64,000 nt of DNA from Polynucleobacter sp. UK-FUSCHL-C3 (GTDB lineage: Bacteria > Pseudomonadota > Gammaproteobacteria > Burkholderiales > Burkholderiaceae), in the NCBI RefSeq assembly GCF_040409815.1, contig NZ_CP099959.1, forward strand, positions 1,426,001 to 1,490,000, written 5' to 3'. The notes under the pieces were generated by a model. That model was not told where the DNA came from. It saw nothing but the letters and a program-made list of their open reading frames with translations, and made no database searches. A program made the translations under genes and the position numbers. This document shows, one piece after another, positions 25,619 through 34,600 of the stretch. The number at the start of each line of letters is the position of its first letter. The first letter of the stretch is position 1.

Positions 25619-25640
25619 ATCTTGTTAATTGGCACGTAAT
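25608..25640. repeat. Perfect 13-bp inverted repeat between flaG and fliD
   Basis: Arms ATTACGTGCCAAT (25608-25620) and its exact reverse complement (25628-25640) around a 7-base loop, starting 2 bases past the flaG stop. It could fold as a hairpin at the end of flaG mRNA, though the T-run is weak. One arm contains the -24 element of the fliD promoter. Confidence 0.75.
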
Positions 25641-25642
25641 AT

Positions 25643-26038
25643 TTAGGCTCTTTGACTAACCAATACGTTATTTAAGCGCTCAAAGTCCCGAGCGATCTTG
25701 AGGAGCTCTTCAGATGGTAACTGGCGAACCAGTTCACCGGTGCTGGGGTTAACTACCCGAACCACGTGATAACCCGATATTTCGTCCACTGAAAAACTCA
25801 AGTTACGGCCCATCGACTGCACAAATTGCTGGATATCGGCTGCAGCTTTTGCCACCACCTCACGCGAGGGCTGACTCGTCGCATCTATATTAGATGGCTT
25901 AATCACCGTATTAGCGACGAGTGCGACCACCTCGGCATCGGTCCGAACTGGTTGCTGAACAACGGGCTGTGGTACTGCTCCGCCGGATTGCATTGCTCCA
26001 GAGCTAGTAGCCGAATTACTTACGTTAACTGTGCTCAT
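25643..26038 (-). CDS. flaG: FlaG-family protein
   Basis: 131 residues. The FlaG core is clear: LSFSVDEISGYHVVRVVNPSTGE and VRQLPSEELLKIARDFERL. Known members influence filament length or export. It lies between fliC and fliD, 75 bases after fliC with a hairpin in between. Confidence 0.9.
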   Translation of the reverse strand: MSTVNVSNSATSSGAMQSGGAVPQPVVQQPVRTDAEVVALVANTVIKPSNIDATSQPSREVVAKAAADIQQFVQSMGRNLSFSVDEISGYHVVRVVNPSTGELVRQLPSEELLKIARDFERLNNVLVSQRA

Positions 26039-26061
26039 TTTTCTCTCCTATTACTATCGAC

Positions 26062-26097
26062 TAAAGCCTAGGGTGAATACATTCACCTTAGGCTTTA
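26062..26097 (-). terminator. Hairpin terminator/attenuator after fliC
   Basis: 16-base arms with one mismatch and a 4-base loop (TAAAGCCTA-side 26062-26077; 26082-26097), 16 bases beyond the fliC stop. A short T-run closes the stem. It would limit read-through from the strong fliC promoter into flaG. Confidence 0.65.
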
Positions 26098-26113
26098 ACG
26101 CATCCCTTCTAAA

Positions 26114-28075
26114 TTACTTCAACAATGACAAGATCACGTTGGGCATCTGGTTCGCTTGCGCCAACATCGCGGTTGCAGCCTGCTGCATGATCTGACCCTT
26201 GGTTAAGCGGGCAGTTTCTGCAGCAAAGTCGGTATCAATAATGCTAGAACGTGAGTTCTGCAAGTTGGTACTCTGAGTTTGCAAGTTGGTAGAAACGTAG
26301 CTTAAGCGATTCATCTGTGAGCCATACGTAGCACGCTTTGTAGAAATAAACTCAAGAGCGTTATCTACAGCCGCTGCAGCGTTCTTAAATGCTGTCTGCC
26401 ATGTCTCAATTGTGTCATTTATACCAAGTGCAGCCAGGTTACCTGCACCAGCAGTTGAAATACGACGACCCAAAGTAGTCATTTCAGACGATGAACCAGC
26501 GTAAGTACCAGTAGTACCTGTTTGCACGTTCAAAGTATCGATCTGAATGAAAGCATCTGAATTAGCACCGCTCTGGAATTTCAAGGCTGAGTTTGCACCC
26601 TGTGAAACGATAACTTGACCAGCAGTATTGCCACCAAAGTTTGAGCCTGTTAACAAACCTGCTAACTGAGTTCCAGATTGGCCAGATTGGTTAGATTTCA
26701 GGTCAATCGCAATACCAAAAGATGAGAAATTCAATGTTTGTGTTGACTGCGCTGCACCAGTTGCCAAAGTCAAGGCTTGCTTTGTTGTAACACCATTTAC
26801 TGTGCCATCCAAGAAGACCTGACCAGTAGTTCCAGTTGAGTTGCTCATGTTAGCAGCTACTAATGCAGCAAGAGTTATAGTAGATGTTGAAGAACCCAGT
26901 TGACCTGTAGCAGCAGTTAATACGTCACCTACTGTGTAGCCAGAACCGCCAGAAATTGAAACCGTACCAGCTGCAGCCCCCGTTACCGTTACAACCGCTT
27001 GGGCGCCTGTGCCAGTACCACCAGTCAACTTAATAGTGTAAGTTCCCGCTACAGCATTCGCAATGGTTGCAGCAGGGATTGAACCGCCGTTTTGAATACC
27101 ATTAGTAGCACTTAAAGTATATGTACCAGCTGCAACACCAGACAAACGGATATCACTGATCTCTGTATTGCTACCAGCTACTGTCAGCGTATTGCGAACA
27201 CCAACTTCAGCAAACTTAGCAGCCATGTTTGCGCCTGTTTGTGTAACACCAGTAGCAACAGTAGTTGCTAAGTTAATGTTGATGCCAAAATTACTGAAAT
27301 TCAATGACTGGTTAACAGTTCTTGGATTTGTAGCATCACCAATTACATCGGCAACCGTAACAGTCTGAGATTGGGCATTTCCATTAAAAGAACCAGTTAA
27401 TGTTAGCGCGTTACCAACGGCGCTAAGTGTATAAGTACCAGGGTTAATCTTTGAAAGAGCCGGGTCTAACGTAATTGCGAAAGTCGAATTAGTACCACCA
27501 GTTTGAAGAGTATCGCCTAAACCGGTCGATGCGTTTGCACCTCCAGTAGCGTAAAGACCAGTTTGTCCAGCACCCGTAAGTGTGACTGCCGTTGCTGTAC
27601 TAGTCAATGAATTACCAACCTGAATATCAGAGTTCACCAAGTCGTTACTTGAACCGCTTGATAGTAAGTTAATACCATTAAAAGCCGTACGAGCAGCAGT
27701 TGTATTGATCTCAGTATTGAGGTCTTTCATTTCCTGAACAATGTTCAGCTTTTGGCTCGTTGACAAAGAACCGTCGTAACCTTGAGTAGCTAATTGCTTT
27801 AGGCGAAGAATCATGTCTTGCACCGTTGCCAATGAAGAATCAGCAACTTGCAATAAGTTGGTTGCATCGCTTAAGTTACGAATCGATTGGTTCGTACCGT
27901 TAATTTGAGATTGCATATTCTGCGAGATCGACAGGCCTGCTGCGTCGTCTTTGGCGCTATTAATGCGCAAGCCAGACGATAAGCGCTGTACGGACTGCGC
28001 AAGATTGTTTTGAGCACTTGAAAGGCTATTTTGGGCAAACAATGAAGCCAAGTTGGTATTTATAACTGTAGGCAT
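26114..28075 (-). CDS. fliC: Flagellin FliC, enlarged central region
   Basis: Filament subunit. Conserved D0/D1 ends: VINTNLASLFAQNSLSSAQN, QRLSSGLRINSAKDDAAGL and, at the C-terminus, QSTNLQNSRSSIIDTDFAAE and QANQMPNVILSLLK. The variable centre (about 150-520) is large, giving 653 residues against about 500 in E. coli. It contains two related NFSxFGIxI segments (259-268, 449-458) and one copy of the unit that is tandemly repeated in FlgE (about 343-400). Only flagellin in the window. Expressed from a sigma28-type promoter and followed by a hairpin. Confidence 0.96.
   Translation of the reverse strand: MPTVINTNLASLFAQNSLSSAQNNLAQSVQRLSSGLRINSAKDDAAGLSISQNMQSQINGTNQSIRNLSDATNLLQVADSSLATVQDMILRLKQLATQGYDGSLSTSQKLNIVQEMKDLNTEINTTAARTAFNGINLLSSGSSNDLVNSDIQVGNSLTSTATAVTLTGAGQTGLYATGGANASTGLGDTLQTGGTNSTFAITLDPALSKINPGTYTLSAVGNALTLTGSFNGNAQSQTVTVADVIGDATNPRTVNQSLNFSNFGININLATTVATGVTQTGANMAAKFAEVGVRNTLTVAGSNTEISDIRLSGVAAGTYTLSATNGIQNGGSIPAATIANAVAGTYTIKLTGGTGTGAQAVVTVTGAAAGTVSISGGSGYTVGDVLTAATGQLGSSTSTITLAALVAANMSNSTGTTGQVFLDGTVNGVTTKQALTLATGAAQSTQTLNFSSFGIAIDLKSNQSGQSGTQLAGLLTGSNFGGNTAGQVIVSQGANSALKFQSGANSDAFIQIDTLNVQTGTTGTYAGSSSEMTTLGRRISTAGAGNLAALGINDTIETWQTAFKNAAAAVDNALEFISTKRATYGSQMNRLSYVSTNLQTQSTNLQNSRSSIIDTDFAAETARLTKGQIMQQAATAMLAQANQMPNVILSLLK
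26876..27049 (-). repeat. FlgE-type repeat unit inside flagellin
   Basis: Residues 343-400 read GTYTIKLTGGTGTGAQAVV, TVSISGGSGYTVGDVLTA, GQLG. The order (T-Y, GGTGTGA, VV strand, GxGYxxGDxLT) is that of the FlgE units at 748-1542. Confidence 0.7.
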
Positions 28076-28137
28076 TTTTTTCTCCTATTGAAACCGTTTA
28101 AGGACTAACCAACATGGTTTTCGCCCTGGTATGTGTA

Positions 28138-28165
28138 TTAACGGCAGCCTTTGGCAGATTGTTTA
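28138..28165 (-). promoter_or_regulatory. Sigma28 (FliA) promoter of fliC
   Basis: Minus strand TAAA-N16-GCCGTTAA, close to the TAAA-N15-GCCGATAA consensus, ending 63 bases before the fliC ATG. The sequence GCCGTTA recurs before the lectin-type fliD and the carbonic-anhydrase-like gene. Confidence 0.75.
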
Positions 28166-28327
28166 GAACAATTTGGTTCTATTCCATAGGCTATGGCATG
28201 AATATCCATAACTTCATGTTTTTATTGATTTTTTATATAGTCCAGCGCTATGTTTTGCCCTGCTTTGACAGCAAAAATCTTTCCCATTAGCCAATCTATA
28301 GGTTGGGATGGGGGTGGTTTTAGCCTT

Positions 28328-29362
28328 TTAAGTGCCCAATTCGGGCTTTTTGGCCCGCTGCAAGGCTAAGAGTTCGCCGATGGCCGAAGACAATCTACGC
28401 TCCAAGGTGGTTTGATAGCGCATTAAAAGATCTGACTCGGCTACTGGCAGGCTTAGGGCTCGAAGCATCAAATCCTTAATTGCCTCATATTGAACTACAA
28501 TTTCCTGAGTTTTTTGATAGCTTTCATATAGATCGAGAAATTCCTCTAGATACTCTTTAATAACATCTATATCTGTAATGGCATCTGGATCTACCTTTGG
28601 TGGCGACTCTACTATTTTGGGTTTCTGCCCGCGTGCAATGCGTCGCTCCTCTTGGTACCTTTCCAATTCATCCATTTCGGGCTTTGCTGCTTCTTTTTCC
28701 AAAAAAGCTTCGTATTCCTTACCCAGCAGGTAGCCCCTTAAGACCTCATCAAGCCTTCCTGGATGCCTTTCACCCATCTCATCAGCCATCTTGAGATCTT
28801 CACTGACTGCCACTAACTTTTCCATCCACTGACTGGTGTTATTTAGACCCACTACTGGATAGCTGTTAAGGTATTTAGTGAGGCACGGCAAGGCCCTTGC
28901 AAATTGGTGCTTATTCTCTATGGCACCATGCATTGAATCGATTTCAACGCAAATGGCTTCAAGCAATGGCAGGTCAAGGCGGCACGGCAAATGAATCTCT
29001 CCGCTCGTAATAAACTCTTTTGCCATTCCCATCGCCAGACCGGTAGCGCCAGGAATCTTTTCCAAAATCTTTTCGGGTTGCGACTCTAACTCCTTTGCCG
29101 CCAAAGAAAGCTTGACCTGTTCAAGGTCGTATAAGTAAGCTAATTTGGCTCGGCAAGTTGCAATTCGCTGGATTTGTAATTGCTCTAAAGGTGACTCTGG
29201 CTTGTAGTACTCAATGAGCTCCTTTGAATAGGAGTCCACTAAAGCCTTTTCGTTTGAATTACTAGGCGCCACGGAAGTAAGCCCATGAGAGGTTGCATTC
29301 TTGGAGGATCGAGCCTTACCCTGAAGGGTTTTTGGTCCGCCAGATCGTTTTGCCTGCTTCAT
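28328..29362 (-). CDS. Hypothetical protein with GPKTLQGKARSSKNA motif
   Basis: Function not recognised. 344 residues with a good AGGAGGG ribosome site before the ATG at 29362. The basic N-terminus (SGGPKTLQGKARSSKNATSH, then GLTS) is of a type I know from unannotated bacterial and mobile-element proteins; the rest is charged and largely helical (LEQLQIQRIATCRAKLAYLY; ERYQEERRIARGQ). It sits between fliC and the XRE/YqaJ/RecT genes and probably belongs to that accessory island. No catalytic motif is evident. Confidence 0.6.
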   Translation of the reverse strand: MKQAKRSGGPKTLQGKARSSKNATSHGLTSVAPSNSNEKALVDSYSKELIEYYKPESPLEQLQIQRIATCRAKLAYLYDLEQVKLSLAAKELESQPEKILEKIPGATGLAMGMAKEFITSGEIHLPCRLDLPLLEAICVEIDSMHGAIENKHQFARALPCLTKYLNSYPVVGLNNTSQWMEKLVAVSEDLKMADEMGERHPGRLDEVLRGYLLGKEYEAFLEKEAAKPEMDELERYQEERRIARGQKPKIVESPPKVDPDAITDIDVIKEYLEEFLDLYESYQKTQEIVVQYEAIKDLMLRALSLPVAESDLLMRYQTTLERRLSSAIGELLALQRAKKPELGT

Positions 29363-29468
29363 ACACCCTCCTTAGGACCCCTTAAAGTCACTTTTATAGA
29401 AAGTTTGCTGTTATAAAAATGCTAGTTCATTGAATTGATTACAAAAAATATAGTTCGTTTCGCAAAAA

Positions 29469-29702
29469 CTAGGTTTTCCACCGAACACCCGCCCCGCTTT
29501 CGGGTGTGCCGATGAATTCAATGCCGGCCTCTTCCAAAACCTTCTGAACAGCATCCAAAGTTTTAACTTGCCCCGAAGGAATTCCATCAGAAGATTCCAT
29601 CCTTACTACAGTTGTGTAAGCAACCCCTGAAAGCTCCGCCAACCTTGTGGCAGTCATTCCAACAAGCGCTCTGGCAGCTTTAATTTGACCACTTGTAATC
29701 AA
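29469..29702 (-). CDS. XRE-family helix-turn-helix regulator
   Basis: 77-residue repressor-like protein. The HTH reads ARALVGMTATRLAELSGVAY and TVVRMESSDG, followed by TLDAVQKVLEEAGIEFIG, a common ending in phage-type regulators. The start codon is TTG. It is divergent from yqaJ, and the yqaJ promoter -35 overlaps its start, so it is probably the repressor of the exonuclease-annealase pair. Confidence 0.8.
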   Translation of the reverse strand: MITSGQIKAARALVGMTATRLAELSGVAYTTVVRMESSDGIPSGQVKTLDAVQKVLEEAGIEFIGTPESGAGVRWKT

Positions 29703-29721
29703 AATAATTTCTTACTATAAT
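29693..29721 (+). promoter_or_regulatory. Sigma70 promoter of the yqaJ-recT pair
   Basis: TTGTAA (29693-29698), exactly 17 bases, TATAAT (29716-29721), 53 bases before the yqaJ ATG. Confidence 0.6.
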
Positions 29722-29731
29722 AGGATATATT

Positions 29732-29747
29732 GTTCTATTAAAAGAAC
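29732..29747. promoter_or_regulatory. Candidate operator between XRE gene and yqaJ
   Basis: Inverted repeat GTTCT-ATTAAA-AGAAC just after the yqaJ -10 box and upstream of the divergent XRE start. Binding by the XRE protein is inference. Confidence 0.45.
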
Positions 29748-29774
29748 TTAATATTGTTTATAAAGGATAAAAAA

Positions 29775-30707
29775 ATGCATATTAATCATGATTTTAGCGT
29801 AGATCGCACTAAATATATAGGTGGCAGCGATATTGGCGCCATTTTGGGCCTTTCTCGCTTTCGTTCTCCCTTAGAGGTATGGATGGAAAAGACCGGTAAA
29901 GAAGTAAAGAAGTTGGATTCCCTGCCGCTGCGCTTTGGCTCTTTTGCCGAAGAGTTTGTTGCATCAGAATACTCCCGCGCGACTGGTTTTGATCTGATTC
30001 ATGACGAATCCATTCACATCCATCCTGATTACTCTTTTATGAGTGCTCATATTGACCGCTACGTTTTAGAACATGACTCCCCCACTCCAAGGCGAATTTT
30101 GGAATGCAAAACAGCCAATCCCTTTGCATCATCCGATTGGGGAGAGGCGGGGTCCGATGAAGTGCCGCTCAGCTATCTCTGCCAATCGATTTGGTACATG
30201 GCCATTACTAACATTGATAAAGTCGATCTTGCTGTCCTTTTTGGTAATAGCGACTTTCGGATTTACGAAATTACGCGAGACCTAGAGTTGGAAAGCACCG
30301 TCTTGCAAAAGGCGAATCTATTTTGGAGTGAGTGTGTCGCAAAAGATATTCCTCCTCCAGCCCAAAGCGAGGCCGACTGCCAAGCTCTATTTAGTAAGGG
30401 TGATCCAGCAAAGACTATAGAAGCTAAAACAGAAACATGGGCTCTAGCTCAGCGACTGCAATTACTCCATAACGAGATCGACATGCGAGAAGAAGAGATC
30501 TCCACAATTAAGCAAAGCATCATGAGCCAAATGGGTGAGGCTGAGACTCTCACCTATGAAGGCAAAGTCCTTGCCACCTGGAAGGCACCCAAACCCTCTT
30601 TTCGCTTAGATAGCAAACGATTAGAGCTTGATCATCCGGAGATTGCGACTAACTATAAGACCGCTGTGCAAAACAGCAGGCGCTTAGTCATCAAGCATGC
30701 CAACTAA
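29775..30707 (+). CDS. YqaJ-family phage-type recombination exonuclease
   Basis: Alkaline-exonuclease-type nuclease that resects DNA ends for a single-strand annealing protein. Seen: KYIGGSDIGAILGLSRFRSP (family start), then RFGSFAEEFVASEYSR and RRILECKTA for the PD-(D/E)xK core, with SYLCQSIWYMAIT after it. The C-terminus is a short coiled coil. The ATG at 29775 is chosen because AAGGA lies just upstream; the upstream TTG would overlap it. 310 residues, normal for the family. It precedes recT by 21 bases. Confidence 0.85.
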   Translation: MHINHDFSVDRTKYIGGSDIGAILGLSRFRSPLEVWMEKTGKEVKKLDSLPLRFGSFAEEFVASEYSRATGFDLIHDESIHIHPDYSFMSAHIDRYVLEHDSPTPRRILECKTANPFASSDWGEAGSDEVPLSYLCQSIWYMAITNIDKVDLAVLFGNSDFRIYEITRDLELESTVLQKANLFWSECVAKDIPPPAQSEADCQALFSKGDPAKTIEAKTETWALAQRLQLLHNEIDMREEEISTIKQSIMSQMGEAETLTYEGKVLATWKAPKPSFRLDSKRLELDHPEIATNYKTAVQNSRRLVIKHAN

Positions 30708-30728
30708 TTCCTTATTAGGAGATCCATC

Positions 30729-31475
30729 ATGAAAAACTCTTTCGAGAAAACAGCAACATCGAATAAACGCGCCCAGGCTTTAAAAAGGATTTTGGAAAAG
30801 CAAAATGGTGTTGATGCTGTGGATGACAAATCCTTACTGCCGACCATACAAAGTATCCAAGAGGATCTGATTGCTGGCGCAGCACAAACCGTTGAGCCAA
30901 TAGGGAATACCAAAGTCATTCTTTTTAATACTGAGGAGAACCATCAGGATGCAGGTGGTGGGGTGAATATTACACAATCATCCCTTCCCCAATCGATTGA
31001 GCTCTTTCATGGCCTAATTAAAAAGGAATTAACTAAAGCGGCTACTGGGCTCGGTGTTGATGAGGCAGAACTTAAAGCGTGGGTCGATTTACAAATTGAC
31101 GTGCCTGCTAAAACAATTTTGACCCTATTCCGCATGATGCAAAACCTGTACTTAGATCCCCTATTAGAAGAAATTAGCTTAGCGCAATATGAAGATGGTC
31201 AGTGGCACGTTTTCATCACGATTGAAGGGTGTGCAAAACTTCTTAACCAACACCCGCAATTTAATGGCCTCTTATTTAATCAAGCAAATACTCTGATTGA
31301 TGGTGTACCCGAATGGATTGAATGCTCGATCTATCGCAAGGATCGTGAAGTGCCAACTACAGTGCGGGAATACTATATTGAAGTGAAGGGTGAAACGGCG
31401 ATCTGGCAAAAGATGCCTAGACGAATTCTGCGCCACAGAGCACTGCAACAATGTGTCAGGTTGGCGATCACTTAA
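30729..31475 (+). CDS. RecT-like single-strand annealing protein, short C-terminus
   Basis: Annealase partner of the exonuclease upstream. The family core is seen in LFRMMQNLYLDPLLEEIS, WHVFITIEGCAKLLNQHPQF, ECSIYRKDR and RRILRHRALQQCVRLA. Family members usually continue well beyond this last motif, but here a stop follows three codons later, giving 248 residues. This may be natural truncation or decay after a frameshift. Confidence 0.8.
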   Translation: MKNSFEKTATSNKRAQALKRILEKQNGVDAVDDKSLLPTIQSIQEDLIAGAAQTVEPIGNTKVILFNTEENHQDAGGGVNITQSSLPQSIELFHGLIKKELTKAATGLGVDEAELKAWVDLQIDVPAKTILTLFRMMQNLYLDPLLEEISLAQYEDGQWHVFITIEGCAKLLNQHPQFNGLLFNQANTLIDGVPEWIECSIYRKDREVPTTVREYYIEVKGETAIWQKMPRRILRHRALQQCVRLAIT

Positions 31476-31610
31476 TCCTTAGGTAAGTAACGTACAACCC
31501 AGTTGCTGACTGAACACACTGCAAAGAACGATGATTGAAAAACATCAAAGCAAATTACATCTGTGTCAGCCTATCCATTCGCGTTCTTTTAGCCTCAAGT
31601 ACTCTGAGCG

Positions 31611-34600
31611 TTATGCATTTTTTAAGCCATCTAGGGCACTTGTGAGACTTTGACTAGTCGAATTGAGCTGAAATAAGAGTTTATTAAGATTAGAGTATTG
31701 AGCGATATAGCCCGCCTGTATCTTATTAAGCCTTTCTTCCAATCGATCCTTTTCTTTATTAAGACTGGAAAGTGATTCTGCGCCTGAGGAGGTTTGATTG
31801 GTGAGCACCCCAATGGAGCTCATTTGAGACTTTAATAGATCGGCAAGATTATCGGTACTGCTGGAGTAGCCAATGCGTAAGCCACTAAGTAGCTTGTCGC
31901 GCAGGCCTTGGGATTTTGCTGATGCTAGGCTAGTAGCGCTGTATGAAAGAGTTCCATCTAACTGATAATCCAAACCAAGCGATGAGAGGCTCATGGTGTA
32001 TGGGCGTCCTGCGGAATCGGTCTTACCGATATTGTAGGTAGCGCCATCGGCAACCTTGCGTTTGATATCCGAAATAAATGAGAGGCTTGTTGGGCTATTG
32101 GCAAAGGTCCCGGGCTTATCAGAGTTTGCAGAATTCGCGTTCATCGTATTAGTTGCTTTGATGAGATCGTTATAGGCAGTCATAAAGCTCTTAATGCTGA
32201 CTTCAGACTTATCTTCACCCAAGACAACGCTCACATTGGCAATGCCAGCATCACCAGTCAGCTGCAGCGTTAATCCAGAGATTACATCCCCAACCGTGTT
32301 GGTCGTTTTGGTATAGGACTTATCGTCAACAGTGAATGTGGCATCTTGTGCGGTTGTGAACTTATCAACCGTTAGACCTGTGCCCGCAATTACTAAAGCG
32401 ATATTTGTGCTGGAGGCAATATTTGCTAATGAGGCAATTGAGTTTGCAGTCCCAGAATCAATTTGTGTAAATAGAACTTGATTGGTATTAACTACAGCGC
32501 CAGAGCTAAATCCCGATATTGCACCCGAATAGCTTCCATACGCAGTGCCAGATCCAGTACTTGCGCCATTGGCTAAATTCGCAAAGGCGCTTGCAATTTC
32601 TGCCGAGCTTGCAGCCCTACTTGCAGTGAAGCGAAGACCGCCAACGGTGACCGAATCACCCTGATTTAATCCGTGGGTCGGAAGCGCAAGAAGCGCAGTG
32701 GCTAGTGCATAGTCACCCCCTTCGGTAATCACGGGTGCAGCAAAATTGGTCGATGATCCAGAAGCAGGCGTAAACGAGTAAGCGATGTTTGGTGAAATAT
32801 CAGTCAATAGCTGTGTTGAGGTAAAAGTTAATTGACTTCCATTAATCCCGGTGGTGTAGCCTGATACTGCGCCACTAAAGTTCGCATAATTGAGGGCGCT
32901 AACGACATTAGGATCAGTATTATTAGAAATAATCACAACGCCTGGCGAGGGAAGACTCAATTCTCGTCGAAGTAAGGTCGAGTTAGCAGCTACGTTGTAT
33001 TCAACATAGAAGTTTCCAGTGTTAGCGGCGCGATCGTCATTCCATTTAGAGCTATAGGCGCTTCCATTAATCTCTGCGAAGTCTTCATTACTTCTATTAT
33101 TTGGCTGACCTGAGGCCCAATTAGAATAACTAATAACTTGATTAGCCTCTGGTCCATCCGCCCATCGCCAAGTGCCCTCTAATGTCAAATCACTTCCCCC
33201 AATCCAATAATCTCTATTTCCTGCAGGTAGTTTTGCTGCAAGAAATGCCGTTTCCGCAGCGCTTGTGACATTACTCAAGTAACCCGTTAACGTACCGTTT
33301 ACTGTTGTAATTTGATGAGTACTTGACTTTGCAATTGTTCTAGCATTGGTCCACGTTGCGACTGAAGTAACTGCCTTATAGTATGAAATCCCCCCTGTTA
33401 CCGAATCCACACGCACCGATATATTAGATGGAACAATATGGACTGCGACCTTGCCAAGTCCATCAGGACTTTTAGCCTCCAGAGTTTTAAGAGCAGCACT
33501 CAGTTGTGCTGCCGTCCCTATAAACGCCATCTCGGTTACCAAACCATCATCCATTCCAGTTAAGCCTGTATATCCAGTTACTGCTCCAAGTGATGCGGTG
33601 GTGCTAGCGGCAATGCGGATTAAGGTATTACCTGTGGTGGTAATAACCGCTTTCATGACCGTGGCATCGGTTGCACTCAGGTTTGTCTTTGCGGTATTCG
33701 CCCAATCGGCATTCGGTACGGATACCCATGCATTCGCTGTAACCTGACCTGCCGAGTCAATGGCATTTAGGATCTTGCTCGCAATCTCGGTAGCCGTCTC
33801 GGCTGATGTGGCTGCTAGAACTGTGTTTACTCGAAAGGAACCCAAGGCGCCAAAACTTAAATTAGTTTGGCCGTTGAGAGCACTCTGAAATAGAACCGTT
33901 GGCGGGTTTGCACCCGAATTACTTGTTCCGCTTGTAATAATTTGAATGGATGAAGAGTTTGTCGCCACATTATCAACATATTTGGTCATTGTTAAAACAG
34001 ATCCCAAGCTTGTTAACTTATAGGTACCGTAGGCAGTTGGTAAAACCACGTTACTAATCTCAATCGTTGCTTGACCGGTTACTGCATCAGACCTATTACC
34101 ATCCACCAAACTACTGACGATATTGGGTAACACACCATCACGCATGGTATTGAAGGCAGTCGCCGCTTGACTACTCGTTAAATCTTGTTTAGCAGTCATG
34201 GTAAGCCCAGCGATGGTGAGACTATCACCCGTCTTTAAATTTGAGAATGTAAAGAGCGCACTTTCAGTACGCTGGCGTTGCGTACTTGCAATGAGTGGCA
34301 GTGGATCACTGTTAACGGATGTAACGCTTGCATTGATCCCACTCACATTAATCACTGAGCCATTGCCAGTGCCTTGGGCTATCAGAAGGTCTCCGTTTAA
34401 CTCAATGCTCGGTATTAGGTTGAGATTCGAAGTGCTAGAGAGATTTTCTATCCAAGTCTTGATGTCTTTTAACAAAATGGCGCCATTACTTCCTGTTCCA
34501 GTAATTGCGCTGACGTTCGCTCCTGCTCCACGCGTTTTATAGGTAATGCCATCGTGGGTTAACTGAAAGCCGTTGGTTGCATCCAGACTAAGTACATCGT

